Positions 58,955 through 64,000 of a stretch of DNA of 64,000 nucleotides are shown here, piece by piece. The notes beneath the pieces are model-generated. The model did no database searches. It was not told where the DNA came from and saw only the letters and a program-made list of their open reading frames with translations. The position numbers and the translations under genes were made by a program. Every line of letters starts with the position of its first letter. The stretch's first letter is position 1. Source of the DNA: Mesorhizobium sp. L2C084A000 (GTDB lineage: Bacteria > Pseudomonadota > Alphaproteobacteria > Rhizobiales > Rhizobiaceae); contig NZ_AYWX01000011.1 of assembly GCF_000502875.1 (NCBI RefSeq), positions 90,695 to 154,694 on the forward strand, read 5' to 3'.

Positions 58955-61900
58955 ATGTCGGAAAAGGGTCCGGTCGCGTTGCCGGCGGCCTCGATGGCAA
59001 CAGGTTTTCTGGGTGGCAACGGCAACAATGCGTCCGAAGCCCGGTACGAGCGCCGGATCCTGACCGCGCTCTGCTACGACCTGGTCGGATCGACCGACCT
59101 TCTTGCCATCCTGGACATCGAAGAGTTCGAGGAACTGATATCAGCCTTCCAGCGGGCCGCGAGACAGGCGGTCGCGTCGTGTTCGGGAGCCGTCCAGGTC
59201 GAGGTCGGCGATGGCGGCGTTGCTTTGTTTCGTGCCGAAATAGACGCCAAGGACGCAGCATCGCTGGCGATCCGGGCCGGGCTCGAAATCATCGACGCCT
59301 GCAGGCGCGTCGGTTCGGACAAAGGCCGCGCCGATTTGCATGTCCGGGTCGGAATCGCGACATCGATGACGCTGATCCACAAGGGTGACGCCGACACCGG
59401 TCAGGATAATGTCACCGGCCCTGCCTTCGCGATGGCCGCACGGCTCCAGGCCATCGCGCAACCAGATACGGTGTTGGTCTCGGACGCGACGCGCAACCTG
59501 GCGCGACGGTCGCATGTGTTCAGCTTCAGGGGCCCCCATGCGATCAAGGGATTTGCCGAGCCGGAGCTGGTCTGGCGCGCGCTCAGTCACAAGCGCGAGG
59601 TCGACCGCTTCTTCGCATTCGGGCAGCTGAGCAGTCCGCTCGTAGATCGCGAGGCCGAGCTCGCCAGCATCGCCGAAACATGGGCTAGTGCCGTTGCAGG
59701 AAAGGGCGGCGTGGTGGTGATCGAGGGCGAGGCGGGGATCGGCAAGTCGCGCATTCTTCACGAAGTGCGCCGGCGCACGCGCCAACAGCGCACGAAACTG
59801 CTGCTCTTCCAGTGCACGCCCGGCGGGTTGCGCTCGGCGCTGCATCCGCTGCTGCAGAACGTACGCGGCCATCTCGCCGGCAACGAAGGACAGCTGAGCG
59901 CTGCCGCCGTGGCGGAAGTATTCCGCGATCATGACGTCCACGATCCCGAAATCATCGACATCTTCTCGTTCCTGCTCGGCGCTCCGGGAGCCGATCCGAT
60001 GCTCAGGGAAATCGACGCTGAGGCAATGCGCGCGAAAGCCAATTGGGCGGTTCGCCACTCGCTCGAAGCCCTGTGCGCCAGCGGACCGATCGTCCTGGTG
60101 GTCGAGGACATCCATTGGATCGACCTAACGTCGAGACAATTGTTGGCTGAGCTTGCACAGTCAGCCCGTCACTTCCCGGCGCTTGTCATCGCGACCACGC
60201 GCCCTGAATCCGGGAGCTGGCTGGCAGCATCGAATCCAAGGCATATCTCGCTAAAGCCGCTCAACAGCGAGCAAACCCGGCTGGCGATCGCGGCCATGTG
60301 GCCGCAAGGCAAGCCCTCAACTTCCCCGGAATTGCTCGACATGGTGGAACGCGTGACCGGCGGCGTCCCGCTGTTCATCGAAGAGATCTGCCAGTGGATG
60401 ACGGAGAACGCGGCGTCGGCAACGGATCGGCTGGCGCAGACCGCAATGCGCAGTCATGCCTCGGTGTTCGAAAGCGTGATCGAGGCCAGGCTCGAAACGC
60501 TGGGGCCGGCCCGCGAAGTCGCGCGCGCCGCAGCCGTCGCGGGCAATCGTTTCAATCAGGAATTGCTGCGCGCCCTGTTGCCGGAGCTCGATGACGAAAT
60601 CATCGCAAACGCGCTGGATTCGCTGAGCGAGGCCGGGTTCCTGATGCGCGTGCGGCCTTCCGGCGTTCCGGTCTATGGCGTGCGCCATGCGCTTATCCAG
60701 GAGACGATCTACAACGCAACGCTGCGCAAGAGACGGCAGACCTTGCATCGCCGCCTGTTTGCCGCGGTGAGCCGCAACCGAAACCTGGCCGGGTGGCTGG
60801 GCACCGCCGAGGTTGCCGAGCACGCCGAGCGCGCAGGCCTTCTGGAGGACGCGATCGCTCAGTTCGTGATCGCAGGCACGGAAAGCTCGTCCCGCTCGGC
60901 AATGGCGGAAGCGAGGCAGATACTCGAGCATGCTTTGGCGCTCTGCGAGCGCGTTGCGGCAGCCGACATGCGAGACGCGCTGCGGCTATCGGCAATGATC
61001 GTGCTCGGTCCCATCCTGACCGGTGTCGAAGGTCCGAACTCGGCGCCCGCCCGCAAATTGTACGAGGACGGCGTGGTGATCGCCCGGCGTCGGCCGGTGG
61101 CCGAGCGGGCCAAGTGGTTCCCGATCTACTGGGGCTGGTGGTTCACGGATACTGTCGTGGACGGCGAGCGCGCGGAAGTCGTGCTCAGCGATCTCAGGGA
61201 TGTCGAAGATGCTGAAGTGCAACTCCAGGCCAGGCATTGCGTGTGGGCAATCGACTTCAATCTTGGCCGCCACGACCGCTGCATCGCGGCCGTCGACGCC
61301 GGACTGTCGCTCTATGAGCACGGCCAGGGCAAAGCCAATGCTGCGTTGTTCGGCGGGCATGACGCGAGGGTCTGCGGGCTCGCCCACCGCGCCTTGTCGC
61401 TTTGGTTCGTCGGAAAGCCGGCAAGCGCGATCCATTCGATGTCGGAAGCTAGGAGATGGGCTCAGCAAACCGGACATGCCGGCAGCATCGCGCATGCCTA
61501 TCTCAACGAGGCGATGCTGCATTGCTATCGCCGCGATTTTTCGATGCTGCGAAGCGTGATAGCGGATCTGCGCCACTTGACGGAGCGCCATTATATGCCC
61601 GCTCTCGCCGCCGCAGCGCAAATCTTCGAAGGCTGGTGCGACGGCAACGCCGGCCAGGTCGAGAGCGGCAGGGCAAAAATGCGGCAAGGCCTTGGCCTCC
61701 ATGGCGAGTTCCAGACGCCTGAGGACGAACCGGTCTATTGCGGCATGCTGGCAGAGCTTTTGACACGAACTGCCGAGGTCGATGAGGCGCTCGCACTGCT
61801 GGGCTCGGCTGTGGCGCAGGCCGAGGCCGGCGGCAGCCGCTTCTGGCTGGCAGAGCTCTACAGGCGAAGGGCGGAGCTACTTCTTCTCCAGGGCGATGCG

Positions 61901-62116
61901 GAGGCGGACGTAATCGCTGCCCTCGAAAAGAGCATCGCCATAGCCGCGGAGCAAAGCGCCGTGCCTTTCCTCGTCAGTACATACGAGACCCTTCAATCAT
62001 CAGGCCTGTCGCCTGAACTGTCGTCGCGCTATCGCGATCGGGTCGAACGTGCGAAATCCGCTCTCGAGCCGGGCGCCGCGCTGATCGTCAATCCCGAATC
62101 GGCCGTTCGCCACTAG
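58955..62116 (+). CDS. Class III cyclase / AAA ATPase / helical-repeat regulatory protein
   Basis: 1053 residues. Residues 30-200: cyclase homology domain (LTALCYDLVGSTDLLAILD, QVEVGDGGVALF, VRVGIATSMTLIHKG, GPAFAMAARLQAIAQPDTVL) with the metal Asp in CYDLVGST. Residues 225-500: AAA/STAND ATPase, Walker A VIEGEAGIGKSRILHEV, Walker B VLVVEDIHWIDLTSRQLLAE. The remainder is helical repeats of TPR type. A large signal-responsive protein that may make cAMP or act as a transcription-independent switch. Followed 22 bp later by the YcaO gene, so likely co-transcribed with it. Confidence 0.9.
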   Translation: MSEKGPVALPAASMATGFLGGNGNNASEARYERRILTALCYDLVGSTDLLAILDIEEFEELISAFQRAARQAVASCSGAVQVEVGDGGVALFRAEIDAKDAASLAIRAGLEIIDACRRVGSDKGRADLHVRVGIATSMTLIHKGDADTGQDNVTGPAFAMAARLQAIAQPDTVLVSDATRNLARRSHVFSFRGPHAIKGFAEPELVWRALSHKREVDRFFAFGQLSSPLVDREAELASIAETWASAVAGKGGVVVIEGEAGIGKSRILHEVRRRTRQQRTKLLLFQCTPGGLRSALHPLLQNVRGHLAGNEGQLSAAAVAEVFRDHDVHDPEIIDIFSFLLGAPGADPMLREIDAEAMRAKANWAVRHSLEALCASGPIVLVVEDIHWIDLTSRQLLAELAQSARHFPALVIATTRPESGSWLAASNPRHISLKPLNSEQTRLAIAAMWPQGKPSTSPELLDMVERVTGGVPLFIEEICQWMTENAASATDRLAQTAMRSHASVFESVIEARLETLGPAREVARAAAVAGNRFNQELLRALLPELDDEIIANALDSLSEAGFLMRVRPSGVPVYGVRHALIQETIYNATLRKRRQTLHRRLFAAVSRNRNLAGWLGTAEVAEHAERAGLLEDAIAQFVIAGTESSSRSAMAEARQILEHALALCERVAAADMRDALRLSAMIVLGPILTGVEGPNSAPARKLYEDGVVIARRRPVAERAKWFPIYWGWWFTDTVVDGERAEVVLSDLRDVEDAEVQLQARHCVWAIDFNLGRHDRCIAAVDAGLSLYEHGQGKANAALFGGHDARVCGLAHRALSLWFVGKPASAIHSMSEARRWAQQTGHAGSIAHAYLNEAMLHCYRRDFSMLRSVIADLRHLTERHYMPALAAAAQIFEGWCDGNAGQVESGRAKMRQGLGLHGEFQTPEDEPVYCGMLAELLTRTAEVDEALALLGSAVAQAEAGGSRFWLAELYRRRAELLLLQGDAEADVIAALEKSIAIAAEQSAVPFLVSTYETLQSSGLSPELSSRYRDRVERAKSALEPGAALIVNPESAVRH

Positions 62117-62138
62117 CCGCCCTGCAAGAGCAACCGCG

Positions 62139-63293
62139 ATGCTGGAGCGATACAAACGCCTTGGTCCGCCGCCCGACGAGGGGCTGGCGAGCCTGATGAA
62201 GATGCGCGAAGGCCTGGGCATCACGCGGATCGCCGACATTACGGGGCTCGACCAGCTCGGCATCCCGGTCGTGCAGGTGACAAGACCTTTCTCGCTCTCC
62301 AACGCGGTCGCGCAAGGCAAGGGCGCCATCCTAGCGCAAGCCGCGATATCGGCCATGCTGGAATCGGCCGAGAGCTTCTTTGCAGAGCAGGTAGCGAATT
62401 TCAAACCAGTCGTCGGCTGCGCCGATCACTTGGGCATCCCGCCAGATCGTTTCGAACGGCATCTCCAGGGGGGCACGGCGCCCGGATGGCGTGGCAGGGA
62501 GACGGCGTGGGTAGCCGCAGACAATCTTCTTACCGGCAGCCGCGACCTGGTCCCGTTCGAGCTCGTGCACACCGCCTATGTGATTCCGTCGCTGCCCCAT
62601 GACGGCATTTTCGCGGCATCGACGAGCGGTTTGGCTGCAGGCTTCGAGGAGCCGGATGCTATCGTTCATGGCATGCTTGAATGCATCGAACGCGACGCGA
62701 TCGCCACGGCATATCGGACTCACGGGTTTTTCCACCGTCAACGCATCGATCCCGAGACGATCGATGATCCGTCGCTCCGCGATATCCTGGAAACTTTGGC
62801 GGCCAAGAACGTGCTGGTCGGCCTCTGGCAAGCTTTGTCGCCGTTGGGCATACCGGTGGTGTGGTGCCATCTGCTGGAAGACGAACCGACGGAAACGGTT
62901 CTTTTGGATCACCCGGCTGATGGCTCGGCCGCCGGTTTCAGTCCTGCCGGCGCGGCGGCGCACGCCATCTACGAAGCGGCCCAGGCCCGTCTGGCGGCGA
63001 TCTCGGGCGCGCGCGATGACCTGACGCGCGCGTCCTATCCGAAATACCCCGATCGGCAGATGATTGCAGCGCATCGCCGGCTCCTCCGCGATGGCCCGCG
63101 CAGCGTGGATTTCCGCGCGCTCGCCGAGCAGAAGTTCAACACGGCGTCGGATGGGCTGTCGGTCCTCTTGGCAATTCTCGAAGAGAGAGGGTTCGATGCG
63201 GTTCACCTAATCCGGCTGGGAACGAAACCGCTCGACGCACTGTCGGTTGTCAGGATTGTCATCCCTGCCTTGCAGCCGCTCTTGCAGGGGTAG
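62139..63293 (+). CDS. YcaO-domain protein (TfuA-associated)
   Basis: 384 residues of the YcaO family, ATP-dependent enzymes that activate peptide backbone amides. The conserved core is visible: TRPFSLSNAVAQGKGAILAQ AAISAMLESAE, then GLAAGFEEPDAIVHGMLECI ERDAIATA with the metal/ATP-contact Glu residues. The C-terminus (IPALQPLLQG) lacks the PxPxP of azoline-forming YcaOs. The next gene, 4 bp downstream, encodes a TfuA-like protein; such pairs make thioamides in known cases (methyl-coenzyme M reductase, thioamidated RiPPs), and trifolitoxin of Rhizobium also uses them. Substrate peptide not visible in the window. Confidence 0.9.
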   Translation: MLERYKRLGPPPDEGLASLMKMREGLGITRIADITGLDQLGIPVVQVTRPFSLSNAVAQGKGAILAQAAISAMLESAESFFAEQVANFKPVVGCADHLGIPPDRFERHLQGGTAPGWRGRETAWVAADNLLTGSRDLVPFELVHTAYVIPSLPHDGIFAASTSGLAAGFEEPDAIVHGMLECIERDAIATAYRTHGFFHRQRIDPETIDDPSLRDILETLAAKNVLVGLWQALSPLGIPVVWCHLLEDEPTETVLLDHPADGSAAGFSPAGAAAHAIYEAAQARLAAISGARDDLTRASYPKYPDRQMIAAHRRLLRDGPRSVDFRALAEQKFNTASDGLSVLLAILEERGFDAVHLIRLGTKPLDALSVVRIVIPALQPLLQG

Positions 63294-63297
63294 GATT

Positions 63298-64000
63298 ATG
63301 CGCCCGAAACTCGTCTTCACCGGCCCTACCGTGTCCCATTCCGACGCATTGAACGTCGTCGATGCGGTATGCCTTCCCCCGGCCGTGCAAGGCTCGATCG
63401 TTTCGGCCGTGCAGCATTTCGACCCGAGTGCGATCCTTCTCATAGATGGCGGTTTTCAGACCGAGCCGGCGGTTCGGCACAAGGAAATCCTGTGGGCCCT
63501 CAGCCGCCGCATTCACGTCGTCGGCGCGGCCAGCATGGGTGCCCTTCGAGCAGCCGAGCTGTTCCCCCATATGCAAGGCGTCGGGCTTATCTACCGATGG
63601 TATCGCCGCTTCGCCTTTGCACCCGACGACGCAGTAGCGGTATTGCATGGACCGGCCGAAGTGAATTTCGCTCAATTGACGCATGCGCTGATTGACCTGC
63701 GCCGAACCCTTCGCGCTGCTTGCCGGCGCGGCGTGATTTCACCCGAACAGCAGGCGAGGCTCGAGGGTGCGGCAAAGGCCGTCAACTTTCGCGAGCGCAC
63801 CCTGGCACGGATGGTTCGGGATGCGCACGACGGCAAGGGCGACGTCGAGAAATTGTGCAGGGAGCTCGGCGCGGCTTTCGTCCAGCAAAAAAAGCAAGAT
63901 GCCCTGCGGGCACTCGAACTTTTGCGGGAGCAAGCATTTGAAAAAGCACACCCCATGCCGGAATTACAGCTAACCTCGGCCTTCTCCAAGGATATGGATG
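63298..64000 (+). CDS. TfuA-like protein, cut by the window end
   Basis: At least 234 residues, open to the right edge. MRPKLVFTGPTVSHSDALNV, IDGGFQTEPAVRHKEILWAL SRRIHVVGAASMGALRAAEL and VLHGPAEVNFAQLTHALIDL are typical of the TfuA core family, which works with YcaO proteins, probably by delivering sulfur or guiding the substrate. Start is 4 bp after the YcaO stop, with an AGGGGTAGG Shine-Dalgarno overlapping it, so the two are translationally coupled. The C-terminal helical part (QKKQDALRALELLREQAFEK) continues past the edge. Confidence 0.88.
   Translation, partial: MRPKLVFTGPTVSHSDALNVVDAVCLPPAVQGSIVSAVQHFDPSAILLIDGGFQTEPAVRHKEILWALSRRIHVVGAASMGALRAAELFPHMQGVGLIYRWYRRFAFAPDDAVAVLHGPAEVNFAQLTHALIDLRRTLRAACRRGVISPEQQARLEGAAKAVNFRERTLARMVRDAHDGKGDVEKLCRELGAAFVQQKKQDALRALELLREQAFEKAHPMPELQLTSAFSKDMD

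Noticed and set aside
1-64000. CRISPR arrays, tRNA or rRNA genes
   Set aside because: No regular direct repeats with spacers and no cloverleaf or rRNA motifs were seen. The only tandem repeats found are the coding PAS repeats at 1643-3570.

Overview
The window looks like an accessory region of an alphaproteobacterial chromosome or large plasmid, most likely Hyphomicrobiales (a rhizobium-like organism). This is inferred from the high GC content, the FixJ-type response regulators, the multi-PAS histidine kinases, the class III cyclase/TPR proteins and a YcaO-TfuA pair. Genus cannot be decided from what is visible. I see no rRNA, tRNA or CRISPR array.

Layout. (1) 218-4462, minus strand: a multi-PAS histidine kinase with a single-domain receiver and a broken FixJ-like regulator. 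(2) 5388-9154, minus: an epoxide hydrolase / SDR / glyoxalase-fold / SDR operon. (3) 9366-13482, plus: a second multi-PAS kinase, a receiver and a FixJ-type regulator, followed by a cupin. (4) 14292-18202: degenerate genes (AraC, and SRPBCC-like, tautomerase-like and glyoxalase-like remnants) around an intact LysR gene. (5) 18462-21469, plus: epoxide hydrolase, PLP desulfhydrase and FMN reductase, then an aldehyde dehydrogenase fragment fused to an IS481 transposase tail. (6) 25233-22235, minus: SDR remnant, RidA, exported enoyl-CoA-hydratase-like protein, SRPBCC-like protein and isochorismatase. (7) 25932-41936: many short transcription units of small redox and detoxification-type enzymes, several of them frameshifted. 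(8) 42335-52801: a very large Ser/Thr-kinase/AAA/histidine-kinase gene disrupted by two small inversions, two response regulators and a third multi-PAS kinase. (9) 53090-55625: fragments. (10) 56089-64000: two class III cyclases, an EF-hand protein, and YcaO and TfuA genes at the right edge.

What ties regions 1-8 together is a recurring DNA element. It is built on GGTATCG-S-CGATACC with a tail close to TTGGTGCAATGG, and I find it at about 17 places. In most cases it lies 54-78 bp, sometimes up to about 160 bp, upstream of the first gene of an enzyme operon and points towards it. Variants precede the first two histidine kinases. I infer a regulon of scattered oxidoreductase, hydrolase and isomerase operons controlled by one factor. 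The co-located FixJ/LuxR-type response regulators are the best candidates, but nothing in the sequence proves which protein binds.

Many genes are broken: frameshifted paralogues, in-frame deletions and a kinase fragment abutting a promoter element. Some may be sequencing errors, but the SDR deletion, the ALDH-IS481 fusion and the double inversion are not simple indels.
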